From contig JAKMXF010000011.1 of the NCBI GenBank assembly GCA_024704765.1, forward strand, positions 789,557 through 853,556: a DNA stretch of 64,000 bases. Reading direction: 5' to 3'. The translations under genes were made by a program, and so were the position numbers. Below the pieces are notes generated by a model. That model ran no database searches, was not told the DNA's origin, and worked only from the letters and a program-made list of their open reading frames with translations. This document shows, one piece after another, positions 23,875-35,732 of the stretch (its first letter is position 1; every line of letters begins with the position of its first letter). The DNA is from Oopsacas minuta (Eukaryota > Porifera > Hexactinellida > Lyssacinosida > Leucopsacidae).

Positions 23875-24492
23875 TTCTACTGAATTTGTCGCTAAAATAA
23901 ATATTTAAAATTACAAACAAAAAGAATATTTCCGCGGGATTTTCAATATGACATCCATAGCAATTTTTGGCTATTATTTGGGTAAAAAGGCTCCAAAATT
24001 TACAAATATTTCCCTTGTATCCTTGTCCCGAGAGGGTTGGCAAGTATTCTTATGTTTCCAGTTACTTGTAAATAGCTCCGCACGGCACTTTGTTTAATTT
24101 CGCTTCATTCAAAATTATCTCAATAAAATTGATCCAATAATGAAACATTATAACATCATTATTAGTCTAGATATTCAATAAAGGTGTCTGGGTTCTGTTA
24201 GAATGCTGCAAATTCAATTAATTTGCAGATGCATTGTGTTACGTTATAGGATGATAGGAGGATAGTCTTATACAAAGATGAGTGGGGTGATTAATTTAAT
24301 TGCCTTCTGGATTATTGGATCAATTATCCTATTATTATGAAACATGTGAGCGTTACTATTATAGTGTTGTGTCGTTTTTATTAATTTGTTTCCTGGCATG
24401 TAAAGTATAATTGAATCAAACCCACTAGCCAGTTAATTGAAGATAATGTTACTATCTATAAGTTTGAATACAGGACAGATATTGTATTATTA
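23875..24492. other. Intergenic gap with repeat-like segment
   Basis: No gene is visible. Sequence at about 23935-24050 contains GAGGGTTGGCAAGTATTC, the inverted counterpart of a word near 2.03 kb, suggesting a shared old repeat. The rest is AT-rich spacer. Confidence 0.4.
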
Positions 24493-26511
24493 TTACAGGG
24501 AGAATATTTGCGAAGAGAGTTGTGTAAGCTCTTGTACCATTGAAAAGAGCTCACTAGCTGGTACAGTATGCTTTGGAGCAGTTGGAATTTCATTTGAAAG
24601 GTTATAAGTCTCGCTATCAATCGGGGCTGTATCTATCGTCTCGGGAATATTTTGAGTTAATAATTCAGGCGTTGAAGTTGGGAGAGGATCTTCTATGGAA
24701 TGTTCTGGTAATTTTATCGGTTGTAATTTTTGCATATTTCGGAGAGAAATGGAGAGTGTATTTTTTTCAGCTTCCATCGCTTGTAAATGTAGCCGTGTCT
24801 CTTCAAGTTTTCGTTGTAAATCTTGGTTTTCTATCTTTAAATTACCAATAGCTAATTCCTTTTGTTCTTGTGCGTTGCTAAGAGCTTCGTTTAACTGGTG
24901 TTGTAGCTCTGAATAATTCTGGTTAACTTCATTTAATCTATTTTCTAGTTCGTTCAAGGATTCGCTATGTGTTTCTTGTAAATTTTGTCGTAATAGTTTG
25001 CGTTCCTGTTCATAACGTACATTGTTATCAAACATATTCGCTTCTAAATTTTGGATTTTATTCTCATTTTCCTGGTTGGTTTTCTGGAGTTTCTCTAATT
25101 CATTCTGAGAAAAGACATTTTCTTGGCAAATTTTGATATTTTCTTTTTGTATCTGTTCAAAATCGTTTTGTAATTTTTCTATTTCAATGTTAGACTGTTG
25201 TTTAATTTGCTGTATCTCTTGTTTAGAAATATCCGAATTTTCTTTCATTTTATTCCGCAGAATACTTCGCTCCCTGACCAACATTTGTATTTCATTCGCC
25301 AAAGTACCATGAGTAAGTGATAAAATGCCTTCTCTGCTCGAATCAATATGATTGAGGCAAGAATTAGGAAAATTAGTTTGGACAGCTTGATCACAACTTG
25401 GTTTCAAACGAGATTGATTATCCCTGAAATAATCAACCAAAAAACCGATCCTATCCTTCAGAAAAGTAATTCTATGTTGCAATAAGGTAATTTTGCTGAC
25501 AAATGGTGCATTAAAATTATCTAATAAACTCGATAATTTTGTCATTTGGGAGAAGCTATTCTGAGCTGATTGATTGAATAATGTTTGAAGACTTTCATGT
25601 GAATTAATGCAAATTGATAATTGATTATTTCTTGCTGTAATTACTGTAATATCTTCACAAAGACTGTCTACCTGTGCAGAACGCTCGTTAATACACAGTT
25701 TTTGCAATTCTGTCTCATTCTCTAGTTTTGATATTTTATCTTTGAACGTGTTTGACTCAAAGGCGAAGTGTTTCGCACTCGATTCTGTTTCTATTTGGCT
25801 AAATTTCGAACGCATTAATAACTCGAAAACCTTTCCTCTCCATGCTGTTAATAAGTTCCCTACACTCTCGTCAGAGTTTTGAGTTACATTTCTTTCTTGT
25901 ATTTTTAAAATATCCTGCAATGATTCTAGTCTTAGGTTAAGAAACAGTATTTGTTTCAAATTATAATCTACTTGTGTATTTAACTCAGCTATCGTATCTG
26001 TATATTCCTTCTCTCGTTCTGGGTAACTGACTATTGAATTTAGAGATTGTTTTAGACGAATGTTTTCCTCTTTTTCAGCGTAAATTTGTTGTTCTATTTC
26101 TTGTTTATATTGTTGTTGTTCTGTGATTATGTTTTCTAGTTCGTTTATTTTGGATAAATGTGTTTCATTTTCCGCATGAATTGTATCGAATTTATCGATG
26201 TATTCTCTTTCCAAGTCATTCTTTTCATTTGTAAATGCAAATTTTCTGTCATTTTGTGCTTTTTTAAGAAATTCAATATCTGAAAATTGCTGTGTAATCT
26301 GCTCATTAAGTTCTTGTATTTGTATTGAATGCAAACGTGTGTTTTGATCGTGCTCAGATGTCAAAATATGAATTTGATTTTCCAGCTTTGAAACATTCTC
26401 CTTTGAAATTTGAGGATCAGTACTTATGTGATCAGTTACAAATTGAAAAGTTTGAGGTTGCTTATCTTCACTGGGAGTAATAGATTTGAAAAATGAAGGA
26501 GGACGTAACAT
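24493..26511 (-). CDS. CCHCR1: Coiled-coil alpha-helical rod protein 1 homologue
   Basis: CCHCR1 is a long coiled-coil protein found at centrioles and at P-bodies in animals. This 672-codon intronless frame is almost entirely heptad coiled coil, rich in Gln, Glu and Asn. The assignment rests on a specific match: residues about 220-240 (LLTAWRGKVFELLMRSK) correspond to the conserved LLQSWREKVFALMVQLK of vertebrate CCHCR1. About 100 residues later comes a second conserved block, LSSLLDNFNAPFVSKI leading into LLQHRITFLKDRIGFL. It is slightly shorter than the ~780-aa human protein. The neighbour LSM2 also belongs to a P-body-related complex, but shared orientation is the only local evidence for a link. 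Moderately confident. Confidence 0.75.
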   Translation of the reverse strand: MLRPPSFFKSITPSEDKQPQTFQFVTDHISTDPQISKENVSKLENQIHILTSEHDQNTRLHSIQIQELNEQITQQFSDIEFLKKAQNDRKFAFTNEKNDLEREYIDKFDTIHAENETHLSKINELENIITEQQQYKQEIEQQIYAEKEENIRLKQSLNSIVSYPEREKEYTDTIAELNTQVDYNLKQILFLNLRLESLQDILKIQERNVTQNSDESVGNLLTAWRGKVFELLMRSKFSQIETESSAKHFAFESNTFKDKISKLENETELQKLCINERSAQVDSLCEDITVITARNNQLSICINSHESLQTLFNQSAQNSFSQMTKLSSLLDNFNAPFVSKITLLQHRITFLKDRIGFLVDYFRDNQSRLKPSCDQAVQTNFPNSCLNHIDSSREGILSLTHGTLANEIQMLVRERSILRNKMKENSDISKQEIQQIKQQSNIEIEKLQNDFEQIQKENIKICQENVFSQNELEKLQKTNQENENKIQNLEANMFDNNVRYEQERKLLRQNLQETHSESLNELENRLNEVNQNYSELQHQLNEALSNAQEQKELAIGNLKIENQDLQRKLEETRLHLQAMEAEKNTLSISLRNMQKLQPIKLPEHSIEDPLPTSTPELLTQNIPETIDTAPIDSETYNLSNEIPTAPKHTVPASELFSMVQELTQLSSQIFSL

Positions 26512-26664
26512 AGAATCGAACTAATTATTCACATACTATTTTGGTTAGTCTAGAATCATATGAATAATCAAAAATTGGCTCTACAATGCAGAGATTTTAT
26601 AATTCAAATTAATATACTATTTTAACAAAATGCAATAAAACAGCTAAACATTATTTATCACAAA

Positions 26665-26961
26665 TTATTGCTGCATTTTAGACTGCATCGCTTCTTTCCT
26701 AGTTGCTTCTTGTAAAGATGTAGGATCAACTTCAGAAGGGGGTAGGTGAATGTATCGGATAACAGAGCCGCGAACAAAACAGTTTTTTATTGACAGAAAC
26801 TGTGGGTATTTATCAGGATCTGGTACACTGATCTTGTCTAGTTTTATGTTGAGAAATTGGTCGACTGAAATGAGAGTGCCGTGAATTAATAAGTTGTTTT
26901 TGAGCTCAATTGTCATCTCCTTTCCAACAAGTGTTTTGAAAAAAGTATGAAACAAAGGCAT
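26665..26961 (-). CDS. LSM2: U6 snRNA-associated Sm-like protein LSm2
   Basis: A subunit of the LSm2-8 ring on U6 snRNA and of the cytoplasmic LSm1-7 ring in decapping. The 98-aa frame has both Sm motifs: Sm1 with LVGKEMTIELKNNLLIHGTL and DQFLNIKLDKI, and Sm2 with NCFVRGSVIRYIHLP (the RGSVVRYV-type RNA-binding element). Length and the MPLFHTFFKTLVGKE start match the family (human 95 aa, starting MLFYSFFKSLVGK). It is a single exon, with a short 3' gap to CCHCR1 on the same strand. Confidence 0.97.
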   Translation of the reverse strand: MPLFHTFFKTLVGKEMTIELKNNLLIHGTLISVDQFLNIKLDKISVPDPDKYPQFLSIKNCFVRGSVIRYIHLPPSEVDPTSLQEATRKEAMQSKMQQ

Positions 26962-27029
26962 CCTAAACTACGTAACATAAAATGGACTATGGATAACGAC
27001 ATTGAAATATCACCCTTCGAATATTTAAT

Positions 27030-27191
27030 TACAGTTAACTCCGTCGAACACGGATATATCGAAATACCCGCTTATATCAAAGTCTGAAATCGTACAAATA
27101 TGACCCCTGTCAAAGTAGCAGAAAATTTATCGTTCATATCGAAGTAATTATCGCGGCACCTTGAGCTTCGATATAACAGGAGTTGACTGTA
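27030..27191. repeat. MITE family 1 copy, upstream of LSM2
   Basis: It begins TACAGTTAACTCCGTCGAAC and ends CTTCGATATAACAGGAGTTG followed by ACTGTA. It lies about 70 bp upstream of the LSM2 start codon, so it sits in or near that promoter. Confidence 0.85.
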
Positions 27192-27266
27192 AATAAGCAA
27201 AACACTATTGATCGACTTAAATAAGAAGTAACAAAAATGTTGAGGAATAATCATGGCCTACTCTAC

Positions 27267-28047
27267 TATACACACGGCTAGCTAAGCATTGAATTGTCAA
27301 AAAAATATCCAGGCCATTAATTATATCCTGTTTGATCATGAAGGATTGCAGTTATCATTACAAATTCAACTGTAAATAGGATTCCACATACGGTGGAGAC
27401 ATCTAGAATACTTTTGAACCTGCTTTCCAAATTATTTTAACCACAATGACGTAATCAAAGTTTATACCCATATATGGGAATTTTTTCCAGATATTCTCAA
27501 AACTTAAACTAATCCTTTTTATCAAAATACCTTCTACTTGTTAAATGTTAGTTTAAGTAACCAAAAGATCTTCATTTTCATAAACACTCGTTAAATAATC
27601 ATTTTAGTGATATTCGCCGTAAAAACAGCATTAAAAAGTCAATCCTAGAAAATCGAAGAAATTCCATCAAAAAATGTATGCAAACACAAAATAAGTCGTA
27701 ATTATTAACCATTTTGCATAAGTATATTTTAATACAATCTTTCTATTGTGTTTTTGTGCTAAGTTAATACGAATCTTGATTCACTTCATGGGATTTGTGG
27801 TTTTTTCGATAATAATGGTATTTATTAGTAATAATTACCATTATTTGAAGGTGAACTTTGATTACGTCATTGTGGTTAACATAACTTGGAAAGCAGGTTC
27901 AAAAGTATTCTAGATGTCTCCGCCGTATGTGGAATCCTATTTACAGTTGAATTTGTAATGATAACAGCAATCCTTCATGATCAAACAGGATATAATCAAT
28001 GGCCTGGATATTTTTTGGCAATTCTTTGCTTATCTAGCTGTGTATAT
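27267..28047. repeat. Long inverted repeat, ~195-bp arms, ~390-bp spacer
   Basis: Left arm 27267-27463 and right arm 27854-28047 are near-exact reverse complements; by eye they differ at roughly one base in fifteen. Shared words include TATCCTGTTTGATCATGAAG on the left and its complement on the right, and GGTTCAAAAGTATTCTAGAT. A transcript across it would form a long hairpin. The right arm also contains a short plus-strand frame (27886-28113) with a hydrophobic segment. Its upstream side is closed by stops, so I do not call it a gene. Confidence 0.9.
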
Positions 28048-28124
28048 AGAGGCCATGGGAATAATACAGTCTTTAAATTAAGAAAAGTAAATAAACATAT
28101 AGTTAACGTATAAAACAAATAATA

Positions 28125-31070
28125 TTAATCTTTCCACTCGTAAACTGCGCTAAAAGTTCTTATCTGCATCGGTCCAAGTTTGATGCTCAAATCGTCTCCA
28201 AATGGAGGATCATACACTTGAGACCAGTCTTTTGATTCCACCCCGTTATTAGTCGCGAAATGTAACCGCGAAATATCAGAAAGTTTCGCATTTGCACCTA
28301 AACCTAATTCAACTACTGAGGTTATAGTAAAATATTTGAAAAGATTCGCGAGTGATAAAGTTACAGTCGAATTATTTTCTGTTTCTTCAAACATATGTTC
28401 GAATCGTAATAGAATTGTATTAGCTGATGCGTTATCATGTGACAGAGTAAGCAAATGGATTTGATATGGTAATTCCATTGCTAACCCCGTGAAATTAAAC
28501 ATCCCCAAACGGCTAGATTTCTCAATAGAACCACTGAATGCAGTAGTCGGTGACATCATTATTTCCTCGCCTAGAGATCTATGACGTATATCTTTCACAT
28601 GTTTAAGAATGACGTAATGTTTCCCGCGGATTATCAAGCCATCTCCAAACTGCCCTGTCTCGTTTATAGGTTCACCAACTCCACGCTTATCATCAACTAG
28701 TGTCCGTCTATGCACCATTAACTCAATGCAACCATCTTTCAAACTTGTTCCTCCTTGCGATCGATCATTTAGCAACACAAACTGTATGCCTTTAGATTCA
28801 TCAACCAATGCAATACGACTGTTAACAGGGTAGTAATTCCCTGCTGCAGGCTCGGTTTGATTTAATGGCCATGTTGGTCGAAAGTTACGTACACGCTTCT
28901 GCATGCTACGACCATTAGCGTCTGTGTACCAAACGCCATGTGTCTGTAGAGGAGTACAAAATCTTGAAATTATTTCTCTACCCTGTCCATCTTTGAATGG
29001 TATAGGCCCAATTGTATACTCAAACTCTACGTAATCTTTGCCTTCGAAAATACGGACAACTTGGCTGACCCAATTTGAGAATGTTTGCCGAACTTCCTTC
29101 ACGATTTTTCCGTTTATATTTTGAATAGTTTGTGTGGAGGAGATTAATATTGGTGTGCTAGAATTTGGCCTAAAGATATAAGCACCAGAGGCTTGATGGC
29201 TATGCTTTTCATTTCCTACACTAGAATTATACTCAAAGTAGCCTTGATTCATTTCCAATGATATTCCATTCGTAAGGTCACTCACTGCCGTTAGCTTGCC
29301 ATCAGAAAATGTTACAGCCATTTTGTTATTTTTCATTGTAAAACTTTTTGCTGAATTTAGTTTATGAATTTTGCTTATTTTCCTGGATTTATTCTTATTA
29401 TATTTCAATTCATAACGAGTATAACCTAATGCAGGCAGGTCAGCAATGAAATTCAGTTCGTATTTTCCAGTACCAGAAGTACCAGCTATTGACTTCGTAA
29501 TGGAAGATACGGGAAACAAGTCTATGTCCAAAGTATTCCCTTTCACATCAGTCAAAGTGTAACTACTATTTTCTTTAACCGGGAGTCTCAATGGGACCTT
29601 TCTAGAACGAGCCATGGGATTGTAAACAATAAACCAGTAGGAAGCGGAATCTTGTATATGAACACAGGAAGATATGTTTAAATACTCACAGAATTTAAAA
29701 TCGAATACGATAGTAGATGGTCCGTTAATTAAAGTATTTAATGCTCCCTTGATTAGGTTTTGACATGAGTTCTGACCGATATGTAATCTCAGGGCATAGT
29801 CGTTAGCTACATGCTGTTTCTCAGTTCCGGAAACCGCATCGTGATGTTGTGCTACACCCATAGCTTCTTCTAGGACATGACTACCCTGGCCGACAACTGA
29901 CTCGCGGAATTTCTCACTTTTCACAGGGCGCGTTGCGAAAATTTCCAAATGTCGACAAGATTGCAGGAACGAGTTTAATTCACGGACATAGCCTTTCAAA
30001 GCGGGTCTTGATGTAAAATATCCGGTCCAAAAACAACTTGGACAATCTGCGTAAGGGAAGAAATCATCTGTTTTAACTTTCCACTTTAAATTAGCATCAT
30101 ATAGCGCTTTAGTGAATTTTGAAGGGGTGGAGTAAAACGCGTTTACACGCGAATCCTTATTCACATATTTCATTAATTTATCCATATTTGTATACCAACT
30201 TTTAGCACTCATGTATTGAAAATCTGAACCCATTGTAAGCATTATGTCATTAGTACGGTGATGTTTAGCTTGTTCTAAAGTATAATTTAGAAATGTTTTA
30301 ACCCTTTCTTCTACATTGTTGTCGAATAGATCGGGGTCGTCTTGAATCGGTGGATCTTTACATCGTATGTCGTAGCAAAATGTACTGGGTGGACCGTATG
30401 AAGTGTGATAAAGCGCACCGGTGAATATATTCGAGTTAGCACCTAAGGTCTGCGAGCCTTGCCATACCATTTGCAATTCCTGCGCTTTTTCCCGTGTTTT
30501 ATAATCCTGATAGTCAATACGTGCGAAATAAAACGAACTAAATCCAATCATTGCATGGATACTAGCTTGTTCAGAAGAATGTCCAAACGGATCAATATGC
30601 CAAGCAACAGTAGGGCGAGCATGATCACCGAATTCATCGCGAATAAATCTCAATCCTAACGACATTTGGTCTATTATAGCATTGTAATGTGTGCCAGCTT
30701 CATCGTTCATGCACCAACCACCATTTATGAATTCCAATTGACCCATACGTACAAGTTTTTTAACGTTCTCACGCATCGTGTCATCTTGTCTACGCCACCA
30801 ACGCATGAAAAATGCCATTTCAACATAGATAAAGTGACGATTTGAATCTAACATTAATTCAGGTATAACTGAATCGAGTATGTACTGTACTCCTGCTACC
30901 TGAATACTCTCATTGGCCCCGTAATAGTACTGATCAACTGTTTTAAGCCAACCTACGTCATCATGGGTGTGTGGAACGAAGTGTATATTCACAGTATCGT
31001 CCTTATAAGCCCATACAAACAGCTGGGGAAGGAGTAGGATAATGGAAAGTATGAAGAAGATATGATTCAT
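28125..31070 (-). CDS. MAN2B1: Lysosomal alpha-mannosidase (GH38)
   Basis: This lysosomal glycosidase removes alpha-linked mannose from N-glycans during glycoprotein breakdown. The intronless 981-aa frame is near the ~1010 aa of animal homologues. A signal peptide (residues about 1-21, IFFILSIILLLPQLFVW) is followed directly by the GH38 domain. The zinc-binding HTHDDVGW is at residues 34-41, the nucleophile Asp lies in WHIDPFGHS near residue 160, and the zinc ligand His is in QHHDAVSGT near residue 405. The middle and C-terminal beta-domains follow, including RPTWPLNQTEPAAGNYYPVN and VMVHRR-type family strands (here LMVHRRTLVDD). Several N-x-S/T sites are present, as expected for a lysosomal glycoprotein. 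The lysosomal MAN2B1 assignment is preferred over Golgi mannosidase II because there is a cleavable signal rather than a type II anchor. Confidence 0.95.
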   Translation of the reverse strand: MNHIFFILSIILLLPQLFVWAYKDDTVNIHFVPHTHDDVGWLKTVDQYYYGANESIQVAGVQYILDSVIPELMLDSNRHFIYVEMAFFMRWWRRQDDTMRENVKKLVRMGQLEFINGGWCMNDEAGTHYNAIIDQMSLGLRFIRDEFGDHARPTVAWHIDPFGHSSEQASIHAMIGFSSFYFARIDYQDYKTREKAQELQMVWQGSQTLGANSNIFTGALYHTSYGPPSTFCYDIRCKDPPIQDDPDLFDNNVEERVKTFLNYTLEQAKHHRTNDIMLTMGSDFQYMSAKSWYTNMDKLMKYVNKDSRVNAFYSTPSKFTKALYDANLKWKVKTDDFFPYADCPSCFWTGYFTSRPALKGYVRELNSFLQSCRHLEIFATRPVKSEKFRESVVGQGSHVLEEAMGVAQHHDAVSGTEKQHVANDYALRLHIGQNSCQNLIKGALNTLINGPSTIVFDFKFCEYLNISSCVHIQDSASYWFIVYNPMARSRKVPLRLPVKENSSYTLTDVKGNTLDIDLFPVSSITKSIAGTSGTGKYELNFIADLPALGYTRYELKYNKNKSRKISKIHKLNSAKSFTMKNNKMAVTFSDGKLTAVSDLTNGISLEMNQGYFEYNSSVGNEKHSHQASGAYIFRPNSSTPILISSTQTIQNINGKIVKEVRQTFSNWVSQVVRIFEGKDYVEFEYTIGPIPFKDGQGREIISRFCTPLQTHGVWYTDANGRSMQKRVRNFRPTWPLNQTEPAAGNYYPVNSRIALVDESKGIQFVLLNDRSQGGTSLKDGCIELMVHRRTLVDDKRGVGEPINETGQFGDGLIIRGKHYVILKHVKDIRHRSLGEEIMMSPTTAFSGSIEKSSRLGMFNFTGLAMELPYQIHLLTLSHDNASANTILLRFEHMFEETENNSTVTLSLANLFKYFTITSVVELGLGANAKLSDISRLHFATNNGVESKDWSQVYDPPFGDDLSIKLGPMQIRTFSAVYEWKD

Positions 31071-31550
31071 TAATATTTCTATAAGAAACGCTAAAATATG
31101 ACTTTAAATTTAATAATAAAAGAAACGAAACCACTAACCTATATAGACATAGGGCTATATTAATATAATGGTATCATTATGCGTAGATATGAGATAATAA
31201 TTGCAATAATTCCAGCAGAAGTTAGAATAACTAAAATATTACTAAATAAGGTATCTAACTAGAACAAACACTATCTATGATCTAAAAAGAGAGGGGTAAT
31301 ACATGCATTTGCCACCGATTGAAATCGAGAATATTGATCCTTTGAATACAGTTAAACCTCCAAAAACGGGGTGTCAGGGAAGCCGAAAAATGCTACCTCG
31401 TTTGTGGAGGCTCATTTTACCCAAAAAGTTCATAACTATATCCACTTAGACTATGGCATTTCCCAATGTATAGATATTTATTGATATGTGTGTGTAATAG
31501 ATAATTTGAATAAATAAGAATGGTATACGAATAATAATCATATGGAGGAT
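31071..31550. other. Intergenic gap between MAN2B1 and CFAP61
   Basis: AT-rich spacer. It contains a family 4 element at about 31350-31420 beginning TACAGTTAAACCTCCAAAAA and ending near CTCGTTTGTGGAGGCT, the same kind of element seen at 41.5 and 52.0 kb. No coding region. Confidence 0.5.
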
Positions 31551-34500
31551 CTAGATAACAAGTTGAGCATTCATACCGTGGTTACCTTTAGCGTACATAG
31601 GTAGGTGATAGAAATTGTAGTTTAGATAGTTCATTAGATGTTTACGTATACAGTCACGGGTTTGTGAATCTGCGTACACACGTTTCAATTCTTTCAGATG
31701 AAGATCGGTTATTTTCCATTCTTTTTGGAGAATTTGGTTGACTGTGTCTTGAAATGTATCTTCAGTTTCGAAGTTAAGAGGTTGGGTTGCTAGAATTTGT
31801 TGTAATTCTTGTTTAAAATCCTCGAAGCGATCGTGAAAAACCGCGAGAAGAGAAGATTCGCGGAAAAACTTGTAAAAATCTATGATTTTCTTATTCTTAT
31901 ATCTAGCTGAGAGATTGTTGAGCAATTTTTCGTGCATGCCATAAATTGCAATAATATTTTCAACTTCGAATTTAGAATTTGCCAAACAAGTTACATGTAC
32001 TACATACCCGTATTCATCCAAAATAATACTGAAATAACCGTTCTCTTCTGTCGTAGTTATCAATTGTTTTTGAGGATTAAATTTAGATTTTTCTTCAGTT
32101 TTCAATTCATCTGGAATAGGTTTAAATATGTCTAAGTAGTAAGTTGAACCAGGTAACACTGTGTATATGATTTTAGGTTTGCTGAAGGTAGGAATTAGAT
32201 TCTGATCTTGTGCTTCAGTGGGCTCAGCTTGAAGCGGATCGAATTTTGTCAAAACTTCGAGAGCAAGTTTCTCCCCAACTTCCCTACTATTGTAATGCTT
32301 CAATCGCCAAGGATTGCAGTAATATCGTCTACTGAACTTTGTAAGTGGACCTGCGGCGTAGACTGCTGGATCATTCGTGTGAAAAGCGCGATCGATAACC
32401 AAACGACCGTCGTAGACAAGACAAGCATCATTCATTGCTTTAAATGCACAGACATCTACATCTTTATTATACAAATACACAAATAATGTATAACCGAATG
32501 ACAATTTCTCTTTATCCTCTCCTACTCCTGTCTCAATTACCACATTCCAAATGTACTCTTCTGTACCCAAACGAACGAATTCATTAACAACACCCTTAAT
32601 TACCTGCACACCCATTTCTTTGCATATATCTTCCATTTTCTTGTGAATATATTTATTGTTAAATGGGTTATTAGCGTGTTTATATGGTGGCAATACAAAC
32701 CGTATTCTTCCTGACACAATCCCATGCTCCAATACATAATTCAATGCAGCATAGCTCTCAATAGTATTCCCGTAGATAACTATATTTGAATCTCCATCAG
32801 ATAAATTCAATAGGCTCTTCTCTAATTGCTTCAACTCGTGTGTATCATTACAAACAAGTACAGGGTTTGTGACGTCACAATTCGCTGGTAATTGGTATTG
32901 CTCTCCACAACATAGAATTAGATTATCATACGGAATGACGTCATTATTAGAAGTAGTCAAATTCTGACTATCTCTGTCGATTTTGATAACCTCACCTAAC
33001 ACAATATTAACTACAGATGCTAAACACGTATCAACGAGCTCATAAGGCTGTATACACTGGTTATCGACCAGCTGGTTGTCCCTATGCGAGTGTAAGCCGC
33101 GTTTTGACACTAGTGTTATGTTATTGAATGTCAAATGTGAAGAGTTGTACAGCAAGAATTGTAGGAAAGAGAGAGAGGTATCTGAAGTGCCTACTACTAC
33201 AATACGATGGTTAATGGCTATTTTAGGCTCTAAGGTTAGTTTCCTATTAAAATGGTATAACACACATGAATCTTGTTCTGTTGTTATTTTATCCGAGGGA
33301 GCATTCTCTCTTATCTGCTCTAGAGGGTATATAATTTGCCTCCTTGGGCGTACAGGTATCATAGCGTTAATTACAGACATGGCCGAATGGGTATCTTGGT
33401 GTTGGACAGAATATGCTGGGTAGAGAGGATAATATAAACATGTTTTGTGTGATTGTCGTAATACTTCTTTCAAAATGAATTTCATATGTCTCTGGAATAC
33501 TGGATTTACAATACAGAAATTCAAATGACCGTGTTCATGTTGTCTATGGTAATTGTAGTAGATGAATTCTTCTATGTTAAATCTAGCGCGGATATATTCA
33601 ATTTCGTGCTCTGTTCGTATAACGACCGCACCAACAATCTGGGTGAGACATTTAGCGACGAAGAAGTATAACGGTAAAGCATCATGCTCCACCGGATCAC
33701 TATGCTGCGTCAAAAACCGCGATAAATCTTCTAAAACATTCGCAGAAACGTTCAAGCCAGAAACCAAACTCTTAATACCTTCGATATCATCTTCACAAGC
33801 TAAACTAACTGTAATAAAATCTAAAATCGATCCTTTATGCAATACATATAATTCATGGTCAAAAACTACACCAGATTTAGGAGGGACCCTAGTATATCCT
33901 TGTTGTAGTAATGGATGTTCTGGCACAATATGAGGCTGTGTGAGTACACAGTAATCATGATTAGGCCATGATTTAAATATAACCGGTAAGAAATCAAGTG
34001 CTCTACTCTCATACTTTTCATCTAAACAGAATAACTGTACTGATAATGCACTATGCTCTCCTTTGAAAACAGTGATTTTCTCCTTGGATTTACTAACTTT
34101 ATCGATAATAGCTTGTACAGGTAGAATAATAGAAGATTTTTTGCTATGCTCAGAGGAGTCTTGTGACCTGTGTGAAGTGGAGCTGAGGGCAATAGCGCTA
34201 CCTTCTGCTCTTACGAATGATACACTAGCTTTGGTTGCATCCACAATTGCAGAATCCTATATTAGTAGTATAATGATTTATGAGAATATTGTAAGAATTG
34301 AAATTCAGTCAATTCCTGTTATATCGAACACGGATTTATCAAAATACCAGCAGGAATGTTTGTAAAATGAGGTTGTTAAGTATAGATATGGTAAATCAAT
34401 GAATTCTATACATTATCCTTATATTAAACTCACCTCAAAAGGTCTAGTATCAGAAACAGAATCAATAGAAATTGTAGATTGTCTCTCTACACCTTTATTC

Positions 34501-35732
34501 AATTCTCCACTCTGACTAGCTAGAGATTTAGCTAAACTCTGTCTAGAATCATTAGACACAGCCTTCTTCACTAAACTACTCTCAGAAGAACTACCAGATG
34601 GAAAATCAACCTCTTTAACTTCATCTTCTAATGAGATAGATCTAAGACCATGATATGATTCTAATCTAAATCTACTATCTAACACATCAACATCAATATT
34701 ACAACTTATTCCTATAAACCCAACAGCACGACCATCAACTTCTGCTACAAGTGCTGTTTTCTCAGGTCCACCTGTGACCAGCTCGGCTATGAAGTAGTCA
34801 CCATACGTCATATGGAGGTGCTCTGTGTGTCTGAGGAAGAGAGGAGCTAGATCGTCTGAATCCTCTTCTCGTGCTTCTCTTACGTGGAGGGTTGGTAAGA
34901 GGGTGTGTCGTTCTGAAACGTAGATGTCCAAGTTTTTGGGAATTCCTACTTCTTGTTCTGCGTTTTGTATTACTTCTTCTTCAAATGTTTCTGTAGTTTT
35001 TCTCTCTTCTTCTGGTGAACCAGGCTTCTGTTCAACCTCCTCGGTAGATTCAATTGACTTTATAGATTCTACATCTTCAACATTTGGTTCAAAAATTTGA
35101 TCTTCTGCCAATTCTTGTAATTCTTCAGTTTCAACCATTTTTGACTGGATTTTATCAATTCTAGTGAAATATGCGGTATATAGAGAAATCAAATGCTTGC
35201 CTCTAGGTAGCACAAAGAACACAAACTGTAGAGTAGAGACTAGATCAAATGCTGTTTTCAAGCATTCCCGTAGCGCTTCATTCTTTATAACATCTTGGTA
35301 TAAAAATAGACCTAGGAATAAGGAATTGAAGGGTGTAGCTCGTCCCGATAATTCAGGGTACCCAGCTGTTAACCAATCCTCCCAATTAGCTGGATCAAAC
35401 GCTGGGACAGTAGAAGGATAGTCAAAGAATGAAGCATGAGCACATAGACCCCCATGAGGGAAGGAAAGAGATAGGGAAAGGTTTGCACGCTCTAACACAC
35501 GGACAACATCACACCGTGGTCCGTAATAAGATTGAGCCTGTTGGTTCAATAGCTTCTGGATCTGCTCAGCATCTGATGGCTCGGAACGACGAATCTCGAC
35601 GTGTTCTACTTTACCCTCTCCAGGGTATGGCCCGCCTAATAGGGGAGAGAAAGGACTAGCTGTCATGGTGGGGAGGGTAATAGCGCTGCCTTCATTGCCT
35701 GATGTGCCTGCTCGTGTTGCTGGGTTACTCAT
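31551..35732 (-). CDS. CFAP61: Cilia- and flagella-associated protein 61, two exons
   Basis: CFAP61 is a subunit of the calmodulin/spoke-associated complex at the base of radial spokes in motile cilia. Exon 1 runs 35732 to 34434 and exon 2 runs 34256 to 31551, giving 1334 aa (human 1237). The junction is a GTGAGT donor after RPFE and an acceptor before DSAIVD, phase 0. The N-terminus has the acetyltransferase-like family domain (VEIRRSEPSDAEQIQKLL; FNSLFLGLFLYQD). Exon 2 opens with the hallmark LSVQLFCLDEKYESRALDFL. It continues with a Rossmann-like region (RIVVVGTSDTSLSFLQFLLY) and ends with the conserved NYNFYHLPMYAKG. An acidic insert of about 110 residues in exon 1 separates two parts of the N-terminal domain. 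Presence of the gene implies motile cilia in this animal. Confidence 0.95.
34303..34350. repeat. MITE family 1 fragment in CFAP61 intron
   Basis: TTCAGTCAATTCCTGTTATA followed by ATCGAACACGGATTTATCAA joins the two ends of the family consensus with the middle deleted. It lies in the only intron of the gene (177 bp). Confidence 0.6.

Noticed and set aside
27886-28113. Plus-strand 75-codon frame with hydrophobic segment
   Set aside because: It lies within the right arm of the long inverted repeat and is closed by stops upstream. The mirrored arm has decayed frames. More likely a duplicated fragment than a gene.
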